A DNA stretch of 64,000 nt from Cupriavidus pinatubonensis. Its GTDB lineage: Bacteria > Pseudomonadota > Gammaproteobacteria > Burkholderiales > Burkholderiaceae. The position numbers and the translations under genes were made by a program. Location of the stretch: positions 682,001 to 746,000 of the forward strand of contig NZ_CP080766.1 in NCBI RefSeq assembly GCF_019602855.1, read 5' to 3'. Numbering within the stretch: the first letter of the stretch is position 1; each line of letters starts with the position of its first letter. The notes beneath the pieces are model-generated. The model was given only the letters and a program-made list of their open reading frames with translations, was not told where the DNA came from and searched no databases. Shown piece after piece: positions 18,326 through 27,449 of the stretch.

Positions 18326-18624
18326 GGCGTGGCTCCTGGTATGCGGCCGGGGCACGGAGGTACCCTGCTGCCCTGCCTCGCCCCGGGGTTCCGGCAATGC
18401 GCCGGAGGACGTGGCTCCGACGCGACCCGTTTTCGTAGAGTGTAGTGAAGATGTGGCCCTGTCGCCGTATGTTTGCGGGCGCTCCTGCACCCTTGCGGCT
18501 TGTGCCACCCCCGTGCCGACATCGGTGGTCAGCACGTTCCGCGCCGACGCGTTAAGCTAGCGGACTTGGCCGCGCGTACCGACGCGCGGCCGGAACGTCA
18601 GACACGACTACCAGGAGAACACGC

Positions 18625-20052
18625 ATGTACCAGGATCTTGCCCTCTATATCGACGGGGAATTCATCAAGGGCGGCGACCGGAAAGAGCAGGACGTGCTCA
18701 ACCCCGCCACCCAGGAAGTCCTGGGCAAGCTGCCGCACGCCAGCCGCGCCGACCTGGACCGTGCGCTGGCCGCCGCTCAGCGTGCCTTTGAAAGCTGGAA
18801 GAAAACCTCGCCGCTGGAGCGCTCGAAGATCCTGCGCCGCGTCGGCGAACTGGCGCGCGAGCGCGCCAAGGACATCGGCCGCAATATCACGCTCGACCAG
18901 GGCAAGCCGCTGGCCGAAGCGGTCGGCGAAGTGCTGGTCTGCGCCGAGCATGCCGACTGGCACGCCGAGGAATGCCGCCGCATCTACGGCCGCGTGATTC
19001 CGCCGCGCCAGCCCAATGTGCGCCAGATCGTCGTGCGCGAGCCGATCGGCGTGTGCGCGGCCTTTACGCCGTGGAACTTCCCGTTCAACCAGGCCATCCG
19101 CAAGATCGTGTCGGCTGTGGGCGCGGGCTGTACGCTGATCCTCAAGGGACCGGAAGACTCACCGAGCGCCGTGGTCGCGCTGGCGCAGCTGTTCCATGAT
19201 GCCGGCCTGCCTCCGGGCGTGCTGAACATCGTCTGGGGCGTGCCGAGCGAGGTCTCGACCTACCTGATCGAATCGCCAATCGTGCGAAAGATCTCGTTCA
19301 CGGGTTCGGTGCCGGTGGGCAAGCAGCTGGCCGCACTGGCCGGCGCGCACATGAAGCGCGTGACGATGGAGCTGGGCGGCCACTCGCCGGTGCTGGTGTT
19401 CGATGATGCCGATATCGAACCCGCCGCCGAAATGCTGGCGCGCTTCAAGCTGCGCAACGCGGGCCAGGTGTGCGTGTCCCCGACCCGCTTCTACGTGCAG
19501 GAAAAGGCCTATGACAAGTTCCTGGCACGCTTCACCGAGGTGATCGGCTCGATCAAGGTCGGCAACGGGCTGGAAGACGGCACGCAGATGGGCCCGCTCG
19601 CGCATGAGCGCCGGGTGTTCTCGATGGAGCAATTCCTGGACGACGCAAACCAGCGCGGCGGCAAGGTCGTGGCCGGTGGTTCGCGCATTGGCGACAAAGG
19701 CTACTTCTTCGCTCCGACCGTGGTGACCGACCTGCCGGATGACGCAAAGCTGATGGTCGACGAGCCGTTCGGCCCGGTCGCGCCAGTCACGCGATTCAAG
19801 GACACGGCCGAGGTGCTGCGCCGCGCCAACAGCCTGCCGTTCGGTCTGGCTTCGTACGTCTTCACCAATTCGCTGAAGACGGCTACCGAGGTGTCCAACG
19901 GCCTGGAAGCCGGCATGGTCAACATCAACCATTTCGGCATGGCGCTGGCCGAAACGCCGTTCGGCGGCATCAAGGACTCGGGCATTGGCAGCGAAGGCGG
20001 CCAGGAGACGTTCGACGGCTACCTGGTCACCAAGTTCATCACTCAGGTCTGA
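18625..20052 (+). CDS. NAD(P)-dependent aldehyde dehydrogenase, succinate-semialdehyde-like
   Basis: 475 residues, the usual length for the family. The NAD-binding core is [17 protein letters not shown] and [13 protein letters not shown]; the general base Glu is in MELGGHSP and the catalytic Cys in [21 protein letters not shown] and the C-terminal [15 protein letters not shown] follow. The AETPFGG and CVSP contexts resemble succinate-semialdehyde or alpha-ketoglutarate-semialdehyde dehydrogenases, but substrate cannot be fixed from sequence alone. The ATG has CAGGAG 8 bases upstream. No partner aminotransferase is nearby, so the pathway is unknown. Confidence 0.9.
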   Translation: MYQDLALYIDGEFIKGGDRKEQDVLNPATQEVLGKLPHASRADLDRALAAAQRAFESWKKTSPLERSKILRRVGELARERAKDIGRNITLDQGKPLAEAVGEVLVCAEHADWHAEECRRIYGRVIPPRQPNVRQIVVREPIGVCAAFTPWNFPFNQAIRKIVSAVGAGCTLILKGPEDSPSAVVALAQLFHDAGLPPGVLNIVWGVPSEVSTYLIESPIVRKISFTGSVPVGKQLAALAGAHMKRVTMELGGHSPVLVFDDADIEPAAEMLARFKLRNAGQVCVSPTRFYVQEKAYDKFLARFTEVIGSIKVGNGLEDGTQMGPLAHERRVFSMEQFLDDANQRGGKVVAGGSRIGDKGYFFAPTVVTDLPDDAKLMVDEPFGPVAPVTRFKDTAEVLRRANSLPFGLASYVFTNSLKTATEVSNGLEAGMVNINHFGMALAETPFGGIKDSGIGSEGGQETFDGYLVTKFITQV

Positions 20053-20067
20053 CGCCCCGCCCGCGAC

Positions 20068-21291
20068 CTACTGCGCGCCGCCCGCCGACTCCGGGGCGGC
20101 GCCGCTGATGGCCTTGCGATAGTCCTCCGCATAGGCCTTCCATTGGGCCAGCGACACCGCATGGCCATGCCGCGCCAGTCGCAGCACCGACTTGCGCCAG
20201 CGGGCTCCCGCGGCAAATTCCTGAAGTTGCTCGATACGATCGGCAGCGTGGTGCCCGCACCCGCGCAGGTGTGCCCAGGCCGCGGCATGGGCCATGGTTT
20301 CCAGTACTTCGCGCAGCGCCGCAGCGCTGTCGCAGTGCGCCAGGTTGACCCGGTCCGCAGTCGGCTGCAGGCTCTTCACGAGGTACGACGCCTTCCCCAT
20401 TTCCACCGGCGATAGCAATGCTGGCGATGCGGCCTGCATGATCTGCTGCACAGTCGCCACGCGTTGTGCATCACTGCTCCAGCGTGGCTGCGCGCGGTTG
20501 GGCAAGTTATCCCAAGCAGATGGCGCGGCACGCTTGATGTCGATCAGGCGCGGCATGCCGCCCGCACGTTCGTCATGCGCGAGCACTACGTAGCGCTCCA
20601 GTCCCAGGCTGCCAATGCCGGCCACGCGCCGCGCGACGTCCTCGGCGCGGAAACGGTGGCCATGTGCCTGCCCCGAATAGGCAGACAGGATTTGCAGAGC
20701 CCGCTGACGCGCCGCCTTGTCGGCTGGCAGCGCGTGCCGCCCATCGCAGACCAGCCGCTGCCGCCCCTTTCGCATCTGCGCGCGTTCCGCCACCAGTTCG
20801 CCGCGCCGTCGCCGCTTGACCCGGCGCAGTAGCGTCGCCACCATGCCGATGGCCGTGGCACGTTCGAGCCAGCGCGGCTTGCCTCGCTGCAGGACCGCCG
20901 CATACTCGGCCAGCATCGCCTCGCTGGCCCGCTGCGCATCCTCGTCAGACAAGCCGATCTGCCCGGCCGCGACCATCACGCTGGACAGCACGCGGACCAC
21001 ATCCACGGTCAGTGGCGCCAGCAGCGCGTCATCAAAGTCGTTGAGGTCGAAGTAGACCAGGCCGTTGTCGCCTTTGAAGCTGCCGAAGTTCTCCAGGTGC
21101 AGGTCGCCGCAAACGTAGGTGGTCGGCGCGTCCAGCAGCGCGTCCTCATTGCGCAGCGACGCGACGTACAGGTGGTTGGTGCCGCGAAAGAATGCGAACG
21201 GGTCGGCGGCGATGGCGGCGAGCTTGCGCGTGAAGCGCTCAGGGTCCCTGCCCTGGTTGAAACGCAGGATGGCTTCGGTGGCAGGATGCAT
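20068..21291 (-). CDS. DUF2252 protein, last gene of the oxidase operon
   Basis: 407 residues. The kinase-like DUF2252 signature is present: YVCGDLHLENFGSFKG, VYFDLNDFDDALLAPL, and later YVVLAHDERAGGMPRLIDIK and GKASYLVKSLQP. The HxEN and DFDD elements resemble aminoglycoside-phosphotransferase-type active sites, but no substrate is known. The start lies 9 bases after the coxQ stop, with no obvious ribosome binding site of its own, so it probably depends on oxidase operon transcription and perhaps translational reinitiation. A role in oxidase assembly is only a suggestion from position. Confidence 0.87.
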   Translation of the reverse strand: MHPATEAILRFNQGRDPERFTRKLAAIAADPFAFFRGTNHLYVASLRNEDALLDAPTTYVCGDLHLENFGSFKGDNGLVYFDLNDFDDALLAPLTVDVVRVLSSVMVAAGQIGLSDEDAQRASEAMLAEYAAVLQRGKPRWLERATAIGMVATLLRRVKRRRRGELVAERAQMRKGRQRLVCDGRHALPADKAARQRALQILSAYSGQAHGHRFRAEDVARRVAGIGSLGLERYVVLAHDERAGGMPRLIDIKRAAPSAWDNLPNRAQPRWSSDAQRVATVQQIMQAASPALLSPVEMGKASYLVKSLQPTADRVNLAHCDSAAALREVLETMAHAAAWAHLRGCGHHAADRIEQLQEFAAGARWRKSVLRLARHGHAVSLAQWKAYAEDYRKAISGAAPESAGGAQ

Positions 21292-21300
21292 GCGTGATGG

Positions 21301-21666
21301 TCAGTGGAAGAAGATACCGCGCGTCAGGAACGTGTAGTTTGCCTCTTCCGCCATCAGCCACACAAGGATCAGCAGGCACAGCGGCGGCACCAGGATCGCG
21401 CAGATCAGCGCCATGCGCTCCCAGGCCATATGCATGAAGACGGCGACGATTAGCCCTGCCTTCAACACCATGAGCAGCAGGATCAGCGTCCAGCGCAGGT
21501 AGCCGGTGAAACCGACATAGTCCACCATGTAGGAGAGCGTGGACAGCACGAACAACAGCAGCCAGATTTTCAGGTAGAGGCCGATTGGATGCTGCTGGCC
21601 GGTGTGCGCGGTGTCTTCGTGGCCGTGTGCGGGAGCCGGGGCGGCGGAAGTCGGAGTCGAAGCCAT
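21301..21666 (-). CDS. coxQ: Cytochrome c oxidase subunit IV-like (CoxQ/CyoD type)
   Basis: 121 residues from ATG 21666, with GTGAGG 7 bases upstream; a GTG at 21678 would overlap coxP but lacks a site. The N-terminus is Ala/Pro/His-rich (HGHEDTAHTGQQH). Three membrane helices follow (LYLKIWLLLFVLSTLSYMVD; LILLLMVLKAGLIVAVFMH; ALICAILVPPLCLLILVWL). The KAGLIVAVFMHM element is typical of small prokaryotic oxidase subunit IV proteins. It stabilizes the oxidase complex in the membrane. Confidence 0.88.
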   Translation of the reverse strand: MASTPTSAAPAPAHGHEDTAHTGQQHPIGLYLKIWLLLFVLSTLSYMVDYVGFTGYLRWTLILLLMVLKAGLIVAVFMHMAWERMALICAILVPPLCLLILVWLMAEEANYTFLTRGIFFH

Positions 21667-21674
21667 GGCAAGCC

Positions 21675-22370
21675 TCACCAGAGGTAGAACAATGCAAAGA
21701 TGAACACCCAGACCAGGTCCACGAAGTGCCAGTACAGGCCCGCGATCTCGACGATCTGGTAATTGCCGGTGACTTCATACCGGCCACGCAGCACCTTGGT
21801 TGCCACGATCAGCAGGTAGATCACACCGCAGCTCACATGCAGTCCATGGAAGCCGGTGATCATGAAGAAGGTGGAACCGAACTGCGGCGCGCCCATCGGG
21901 TTGCCCCAGGGGCGCACGCCTTCCTCGACGATCAGCTTGGTCCATTCGAAGGCCTGCATGCAGACAAAGGTGGCGCCGAACAGCGCGGTCACCAGCATCA
22001 GCAGCGCGCATTGCCGCCGCTGCCGCCGGTACGCGAAGTTGACCGCCATGGCCATGGTGCCGCTGCTGGTGATCAGCACGAACGTCATGATTGCGATCAG
22101 CAGCAGCGGCACGTCGTGCCCGCCGATACGCAGGCCAAAGACCTCGCTGGGGTTGGGCCACGGCACCGTGGTCGCCATGCGCACCGTCATGTAGCCCGTG
22201 AGGAAGCAGCTGAACACGAAGGTGTCGGACAGCAGGAAGATCCACATCATCGCCTTGCCCCACGACACCTTGAAGGCGCGCTGGTCCGACGACCAGTCCG
22301 CCACCAGGCCGCGCAGGCCCGTGGCCACGGCACCTGGCGCGTCGGGCTGTGTCGAGACGTTCGATGACAT
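21675..22370 (-). CDS. coxP: Cytochrome c oxidase subunit III (CoxP-like)
   Basis: 231 residues from ATG 22370, with GAGGA upstream. Helices include KAMMWIFLLSDTFVFSCFLT, LLLIAIMTFVLITSSGTMAM, CALLMLVTALFGATFVCMQA, GSTFFMITGFHGLHVSCGVI and the C-terminal YWHFVDLVWVFIFALFYLW. The FEWTKL and GFHGLHV motifs are family hallmarks. It is the second subunit III-like gene in the operon. The coxM-N-O-P order with two subunit III proteins is, from memory, the alternative oxidase layout of Bradyrhizobium and Cupriavidus. Gap to coxQ is 8 bases. Confidence 0.9.
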   Translation of the reverse strand: MSSNVSTQPDAPGAVATGLRGLVADWSSDQRAFKVSWGKAMMWIFLLSDTFVFSCFLTGYMTVRMATTVPWPNPSEVFGLRIGGHDVPLLLIAIMTFVLITSSGTMAMAVNFAYRRQRRQCALLMLVTALFGATFVCMQAFEWTKLIVEEGVRPWGNPMGAPQFGSTFFMITGFHGLHVSCGVIYLLIVATKVLRGRYEVTGNYQIVEIAGLYWHFVDLVWVFIFALFYLW

Positions 22371-22394
22371 GAGAATCCTCCTCGGCACCGGGAG

Positions 22395-23042
22395 CTACGC
22401 GGTACCGCAGATATAGCGCACGATCTCGGGCGTGAGCCAGCCCAGCGCGGCCAGCAGCACCACCCACACGGCGAGCAGGAAATGCCAGTAGCGCGCGCAC
22501 AGCGTCATGCGGAGCACGGCACCTTCACCGCTGCCGCGGAATCCCGCCGCATAGGCCCAGCCCGCCAGGCCGCCGAGCACGTGCAGCCCGTGCATGGCGG
22601 TCAGCAGGTAAAAAAAGCTGCCTGCGGGGTTGCTCGCCGGACCGACATGGACCGCGTGCAGCGCCAGCCACGCCCATAACTGGGACGCAACAAAAGCTGC
22701 CGCACCGAGTCCGCCCAGACGCATCGCCTGCCGCGCCCCGGCCATGCGGCCCGCGCGTGCCAGGCGTACTGCAGCCTGCATGGCCACGCTGCCGGCGGTC
22801 AGCAGCGCGGTGGACAGCCATACTTGCCACGGCAGTGCAATGCGCTGCCAGTCCGGACTGTCCATGCGCATCGCATACGCCGTCAGGAACAGTGCGAATA
22901 AGACCGTGACCACGCCCATGAAGACCCACAGGCCAATGCTCGCGGGCGCGCCGCCTGCCTGCCCGTTGCGGGTATGTCCGCCTCCCGACGGATTGCCGCC
23001 GAAATCATCGCGGCTGACCTTGTAGACGGCTTCGGCGTTCAT
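22395..23042 (-). CDS. coxO: Cytochrome c oxidase subunit III-like (CoxO-like)
   Basis: 215 residues. Hydrophobic segments include SIGLWVFMGVVTVLFALFLT, WLSTALLTAGSVAMQAAVRL and FFYLLTAMHGLHVLGGLAGW, with the C-terminal ARYWHFLLAVWVVLLAALGW. The MHGLHVLGG and YWHFLLAVW motifs place it in the subunit III family; it is shorter and more divergent than the next gene. It begins inside the coxN stop (ATGA overlap), so the two are translationally coupled. Confidence 0.87.
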   Translation of the reverse strand: MNAEAVYKVSRDDFGGNPSGGGHTRNGQAGGAPASIGLWVFMGVVTVLFALFLTAYAMRMDSPDWQRIALPWQVWLSTALLTAGSVAMQAAVRLARAGRMAGARQAMRLGGLGAAAFVASQLWAWLALHAVHVGPASNPAGSFFYLLTAMHGLHVLGGLAGWAYAAGFRGSGEGAVLRMTLCARYWHFLLAVWVVLLAALGWLTPEIVRYICGTA

Positions 23043-24796
23043 GCCACGGCTCCACGGCTTGCATGCGGTTCAGGCTCGGCGCCGCCCGCTTCGGGCGGCG
23101 CGTTCTGCGCGATGAAGTCCTCTTTCGCACCCGGCACGCTGTAGGCATAAGCCCAACGGTACGCCACCGGCAGGTGCGGACCCCAGTTTCCATGCGCAGG
23201 CGGCGTCTCGGGCGTCTGCCATTCGAGCGACGCCGCGCGCCACGGATTGCCATCGGCCTTGCGCCCATGCCACAGGCTCCACGCAAGGTTGAAGACGAAC
23301 AGCAATTGGGCAGCTGCCACGATGAAGGCGGCAATCGAGATATACATGTTCATCACGTGCGCCGATTCGGGAATGAAGGCGTAGTTCTCGTACGCGTAAT
23401 AGCGCCGCGGCATGCCTAGCACGCCGAGGTAGTGCATCGGGAAGAAGATCGCGTAGGTGCCGATGAACGTCGTCCAGAAGTGAACGCGGCCCATGGTGTC
23501 GTCGAGCATGCGGCCCGTCACCTTCGGATACCAATGGTAGATACCGCCGAACACCACCAGGATTGGCGACACGCCCATCACCATGTGGAAGTGTGCGACC
23601 ACGAAATACGTGTTCGACAGCGGGATATCGACGCTCACGTTGCCGAGGAACAGTCCGGTCAATCCGCCGATGACGAAGGTGCTGATAAACGCAATCGCGA
23701 ACAGCATCGGCACCGTGAAATGGATATCGCCGCGCCACAGCGTGAGCACCCAGTTGTAGACCTTGATGGCGGTCGGAATCGCAATGATCAGCGTGGTCGT
23801 CGCGAAGAAGAAACCGAAGTACGGGTTCATGCCGCTCACGAACATATGGTGCGCCCACACCACCACCGACAGCACTCCGATCGCCAGGATGGCCCACACC
23901 ATGGTGCGGTAGCCGAAGATGCTCTTGCGCGCATGCACGCTGACCAGGTCCGAGACGATGCCAAACGCCGGCAGCGCGACGATATACACCTCCGGGTGCC
24001 CGAAGAACCAGAACAGGTGCTGGAACAGCAGCGGGCTGCCGCCCTTGTAGTTCAGCTGCTGGCCCATCGAGACCATTGCCGGCATGAAGAAGCTCGTGCC
24101 GAGCGTCCTGTCGAGCAGCATCATCACGGCCGAGACGAACAGCGCCGGAAATGCCAGCAGCGCCAGGATGGTCGCCATGAAGATGCCCCATACCGACAAC
24201 GGCATGCGCAGCAGCGTCATGCCTTCGGTGCGGGCCTGCAGCACGGTGGTGACGTAGTTGAGGCCGCCCATCGTCGCCGCGACGATAAAGATGCCCAGCG
24301 ACACCAGCATCAGGATGATGCCCCACTCGTAGCCCGGCGTGCCGGGCAGGATGGCCTGCGGCGGATACAGCGTCCAGCCCGCGCCGGTGGGCCCGCCCGG
24401 CACGAAGAAGCTCGCCAGCAGCACGATCACCGACAACAGGTAGACCCAGTAGCTGAGCATGTTCAGGAACGGGAATACCATGTCGCGCGCCCCGACCATC
24501 AGCGGGATCAGGTAGTTGCCGAAGCCGCCAAGGAACAGCGCCGTCAGGAGGTAGATCACCATGATCATGCCGTGCATGGTGACGAACTGGTAGTAGCGGT
24601 TGGCGTCGATGAAATCGAACTTGCCGGGGAACCCGAGCTGCATGCGCATCAGGTTGGACAGCGCCACGCCCACCAGCCCCACCACGATGGCCGTGATGGT
24701 GTACTGCACGGCGATCACCTTGTGGTCCTGGCTCCAGACGTAGCGGGTCCAGAAGCTCTGCGGTGCGTGGTGGTCGGCATCGTCGGCGTAAGCCAT
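23039..24796 (-). CDS. coxN: Cytochrome c oxidase subunit I (CoxN-like)
   Basis: 585 residues from ATG 24796 (GAGGAGAG upstream); the 62-residue Arg-rich extension of the frame is not credible. Twelve helices with the heme-copper ligands: heme-a His in QFVTMHGMIMVIYLL, the CuB His/Tyr pair in FWFFGHPEVYIVALPAFG, the CuB His-His in VVVWAHHMFVSGM, and the heme a3/a His pair in YFVVAHFHMVMG. It forms the oxygen-reducing, proton-pumping core. YIVALPAFGI keeps the cross-linked Tyr, as in A-type oxidases. Confidence 0.96.
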   Translation of the reverse strand: MAYADDADHHAPQSFWTRYVWSQDHKVIAVQYTITAIVVGLVGVALSNLMRMQLGFPGKFDFIDANRYYQFVTMHGMIMVIYLLTALFLGGFGNYLIPLMVGARDMVFPFLNMLSYWVYLLSVIVLLASFFVPGGPTGAGWTLYPPQAILPGTPGYEWGIILMLVSLGIFIVAATMGGLNYVTTVLQARTEGMTLLRMPLSVWGIFMATILALLAFPALFVSAVMMLLDRTLGTSFFMPAMVSMGQQLNYKGGSPLLFQHLFWFFGHPEVYIVALPAFGIVSDLVSVHARKSIFGYRTMVWAILAIGVLSVVVWAHHMFVSGMNPYFGFFFATTTLIIAIPTAIKVYNWVLTLWRGDIHFTVPMLFAIAFISTFVIGGLTGLFLGNVSVDIPLSNTYFVVAHFHMVMGVSPILVVFGGIYHWYPKVTGRMLDDTMGRVHFWTTFIGTYAIFFPMHYLGVLGMPRRYYAYENYAFIPESAHVMNMYISIAAFIVAAAQLLFVFNLAWSLWHGRKADGNPWRAASLEWQTPETPPAHGNWGPHLPVAYRWAYAYSVPGAKEDFIAQNAPPEAGGAEPEPHASRGAVA

Positions 24797-24806
24797 GCGT
24801 CTCTCC

Positions 24807-26141
24807 TCACTTCGTCGCCGCCTTGGGCGAGGCCGACGGCGGCACCACGGCGGCATTGGATGTCGTGTAGGTGCCCGATGCCGACGACGCTGCCTGCGAA
24901 CTGGTCTCGGCCGCGGCGGTGGCCCCGGTGGGCGCCCCAGCCGACGCGGACTCCGGCGGCGCGGCGCCTGTGTCCGCTCCACTGCCCTGCGAACGGATAT
25001 ACGCCATCAGGGCGCCAATTTCATCGTCAGTCAGCGCTATCTTGGGCATGACCGGGCCGAAGCCCTTGACCAGCCGAGCCTGCGGATTGGTGATTTCCTC
25101 TTTCAGGAAGTCATCGTTGACCGGGGCGGTGCTACCGTCGGCAAACGTCTCGGTCCTGCCATACAGGCCTTTCCACGTCGGACCCACGCCGGGGTTGCCG
25201 TCAATGCTGTGGCACCCCGCGCATCCCTTGCTCTGTGCCAGCGCACGGCCCCTCTCCAGCAGCGCGGGATCCACGCCGGCAGCGGCACCAGCCGCCGGCA
25301 CCGGCGCAGTTGCCGGCGGTGCGGCGGCCTTGGCGAGCGTCAGCGCAAACGTCGGCTGCTTCGCCAGCCATGCGTCGAACGCAGCCGGCTCTTCCACCAC
25401 CACCATGCCGCGCATGTTGTAGTGGCCCACGCCGCAAAGCTGCGCACACAGGATTTCGAAGCGCCCGGCCTGCGTCGGCGTGAACCAGAACGACGTCACC
25501 ATGCCCGGCACCATGTTCATGCGCGCGCGGAACGGCGGCACGTAGAAGTCGTGCAGCACATCGCGCGAGCGCAGCAGCACCTTGACCGGCCGGTTCAGCG
25601 GCAGGTGCACTTCGGGTCCGCTGATGACAATGTTGTCCTGGCCGCGCGGATCATCGGGGTTGAGGCCAAGCGGGTTGGTGCCGCTGATGAAGCGCGGGTC
25701 GGATGTACCGAGCTGGCCGCTCTTGCCAGGAAAGCGGAAGGCCCACTGCCATTGCTGACCGATCACTTCGAGCACCATCGCCTCCCGCGGCGGGCGCACG
25801 TAGTCCGCATAGACGAACAGGCCCGGCGCGAGCAGCGCCATCACGCCGAGCGCCGTGCCGATGGTCAGCCAGATTTCGAGCTTCCTGTTCTCGGGATGGT
25901 AGTCGGCACGATGCCCGGGCTGCGCGTCATGCCGCGGCGCATCATGGCGAAAGCGCCAGACCATATAGGCGAGGAACAGGTTGATGACGATGAAGAAGAC
26001 GCCCGTGATGACCAGCGTAATGGTCAGCGTGTCGTCCATCTGCTTCCAGTTGGACGCCAGCGGGGTCGCCCACCACGGGCTCATGAAATGAAAGAGCACC
26101 GAAGCGACGACGATGACTACGAGTACGATGGCCATCGCCAT
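24807..26141 (-). CDS. coxM: Cytochrome c oxidase subunit II fused to cytochrome c (CoxM-like)
   Basis: 444 residues from ATG 26141, 6 bases after a GAGGAGGAGG run; GTG 26147 and ATG 26135 are alternatives. Two N-terminal helices anchor a periplasmic CuA cupredoxin domain (HDFYVPPFRARMNMVPG; copper ligands in CAQLCGVGHYNMRGM). After an Ala/Pro linker comes a class I cytochrome c domain (KGCAGCHSIDGNPGVGP; axial Met in FGPVMPKIALTDDEI). The tail, about 70 residues, is Ala/Ser/Thr-rich. The fused heme identifies a caa3-type oxidase. First gene of the coxMNOPQ-DUF2252 operon. Confidence 0.95.
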   Translation of the reverse strand: MAMAIVLVVIVVASVLFHFMSPWWATPLASNWKQMDDTLTITLVITGVFFIVINLFLAYMVWRFRHDAPRHDAQPGHRADYHPENRKLEIWLTIGTALGVMALLAPGLFVYADYVRPPREAMVLEVIGQQWQWAFRFPGKSGQLGTSDPRFISGTNPLGLNPDDPRGQDNIVISGPEVHLPLNRPVKVLLRSRDVLHDFYVPPFRARMNMVPGMVTSFWFTPTQAGRFEILCAQLCGVGHYNMRGMVVVEEPAAFDAWLAKQPTFALTLAKAAAPPATAPVPAAGAAAGVDPALLERGRALAQSKGCAGCHSIDGNPGVGPTWKGLYGRTETFADGSTAPVNDDFLKEEITNPQARLVKGFGPVMPKIALTDDEIGALMAYIRSQGSGADTGAAPPESASAGAPTGATAAAETSSQAASSASGTYTTSNAAVVPPSASPKAATK

Positions 26142-26446
26142 ATCCACCCTCCTCCTCGCGCGCGGCGAGGGATGCGGAAGTCACGCAGGGTTGAGATAAG
26201 ACTAGTGCATGCCGTCAGGTCACTGCAAGGCGACATCGGGACGAGACCGACGCCAGACAGGTGCGCGGGCTTGCCGCATTGCACAAGCACTGCCGCGCCG
26301 GAAAAAACGGCGGATGGGGCGTCGTTGCCCATCCGCCGTTGTCGTCGCACGCGGCCCGTGTAGTAGCAAAGCGCGCGGCAAAACCGCCCTGTTGCAAAGC
26401 GGCGCGGTTCAGGCGGCGCGAAGCGCCCGCTCCGCACCGGCAGCGC
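26142..26446. other. Intergenic region upstream of the oxidase operon
   Basis: 305 bases. It holds the terminator of the upstream membrane gene (26302-26340) and must hold the coxM promoter on the - strand. The best pair I see is TTGCAG, an 18-base spacer and TAGTCT just upstream of the GAGGAGG site, which is a weak match. I see no FNR-type dyad or small gene. Confidence 0.5.
26302..26340 (-). terminator. Rho-independent terminator of the 26950 membrane gene
   Basis: On the - strand: a 13-bp perfect stem (AACGGCGGATGGG with CCCATCCGCCGTT), 9-base loop, then a T6 run. Confidence 0.92.
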
Positions 26447-26950
26447 TCAATGCGATACGTCCTTGCTTTCCAGCTTCCAGTAGCAAACCGCCGCCACCAT
26501 GCCGAAGATCAGGTGCCCGACCAGCGTGTGCCAGCCACGTGCGTCGGCGAACCATGTGAAGAAGCGTGTCATGACATGGAAGTCGAACAGGTAGACCGCC
26601 AGGCCGAACACGGCGCCGGCGAGCAGGATCATGCGAATGCTCGAATCCAGCTGGAACGGCGCGATGATTACGGCGAGCACCATTCCCAGCACGGCGCCCA
26701 GCACGAAGTGGATCAGCAGTGCTGCAGCCACGGTGCCTACGCTGAACAGCGACGTCTGCAAGACGTCACGGCCCATCAGGATAGCGGCGATCATGCGTGT
26801 GGTCCCCCACGGATTCACGCCCGACACCATCGTTGACCAGAACAGCTCCACCACCAGCAGCAATGCGCCGGCCGCCAACCCGGACACCGCGGCAGCAGTC
26901 CAGTCCGGTGAGCGTCGCACGTAATGGTGCGAATGCATGTGAAGTTCCAT
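26447..26950 (-). CDS. Integral membrane protein of unknown function
   Basis: 167 residues from ATG 26950 (GGAGG 5 bases upstream). The N-terminus is His-rich (MELHMHSHHYVRR), followed by four membrane helices: AAVSGLAAGALLLVVELFWS, TVAAALLIHFVLGAVLGMVL, ILLAGAVFGLAVYLFDFHVM and LVGHLIFGMVAAVCYWKLES. I do not recognise a named family. The FDFHVMTRFFTWFADARGW loop is distinctive. It has its own terminator, so it is separate from the oxidase operon downstream, although a functional link to respiration is possible. Confidence 0.78.
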   Translation of the reverse strand: MELHMHSHHYVRRSPDWTAAAVSGLAAGALLLVVELFWSTMVSGVNPWGTTRMIAAILMGRDVLQTSLFSVGTVAAALLIHFVLGAVLGMVLAVIIAPFQLDSSIRMILLAGAVFGLAVYLFDFHVMTRFFTWFADARGWHTLVGHLIFGMVAAVCYWKLESKDVSH

Positions 26951-27221
26951 AGCCACCTCCGCCTCTCTGTATTACGCCATAGGCCACGCGATAGGCCCGC
27001 GTATTTGCTCAGCATAGGACACGCGGGTTGCAGAATTGGACTGGGTGGGCCGAAAAAGATGCCGGAGTCCGCGCAGCGCCACACATTGCATGGCACGAGG
27101 TGACACGCACGGTACGCGATTTGCCAGGCCTGGCATGCGGGTCAATCCCGATGCATGCGGCCGTTCATCCGCCACACACTGTCTATACTGGAATCACAAG
27201 ACAGAGAGACAGGAGACCGCC

Positions 27222-27404
27222 ATGTGGCATTTCCAGGCGCACGATCTTGTATTCCTGATCCCGATGGCACTGGTAGGCGTGATCGCAATGGGCTCGATCC
27301 CGGTGACCGCCAGATACCTGCGTATCAGCTGCCGCACCATGGGCGCACTGATTGGCGCGCTCGTGGCGGTGCTGGTACTTGAGGCATTGCCGTTGCTGAT
27401 CTGA
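27222..27404 (+). CDS. Small membrane protein (60 aa)
   Basis: 60 residues from ATG 27222, which has AGGAGA 6 bases upstream. Two hydrophobic segments (LVFLIPMALVGVIAMGSIP and MGALIGALVAVLVLEALPLLI) separated by a basic turn (ARYLRISCR) predict a helical hairpin. The N-terminus MWHFQAHD is cytoplasmic or periplasmic by uncertain topology. No family recognised. A second microprotein with an equally strong ribosome binding site starts 45 bases after its stop. Confidence 0.72.
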   Translation: MWHFQAHDLVFLIPMALVGVIAMGSIPVTARYLRISCRTMGALIGALVAVLVLEALPLLI

Positions 27405-27449
27405 GCCGCAAGGCCCGGTTGGTATTTCGAGAGAGAGGAGGGCCGCCCA

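Noticed and set aside
23432..25051. 539-residue frame opposite coxN/coxM
   Set aside because: His/Asp/Arg-rich antisense shadow of clear oxidase genes.
26142..26300. FNR site upstream of the cox operon
   Set aside because: No TTGAT-N4-ATCAA-like dyad is present; only a weak -35/-10 pair.
24795..26363. 522-residue frame opposite coxM
   Set aside because: Arg/His-rich antisense shadow; the opposite strand has CuA and heme c motifs.
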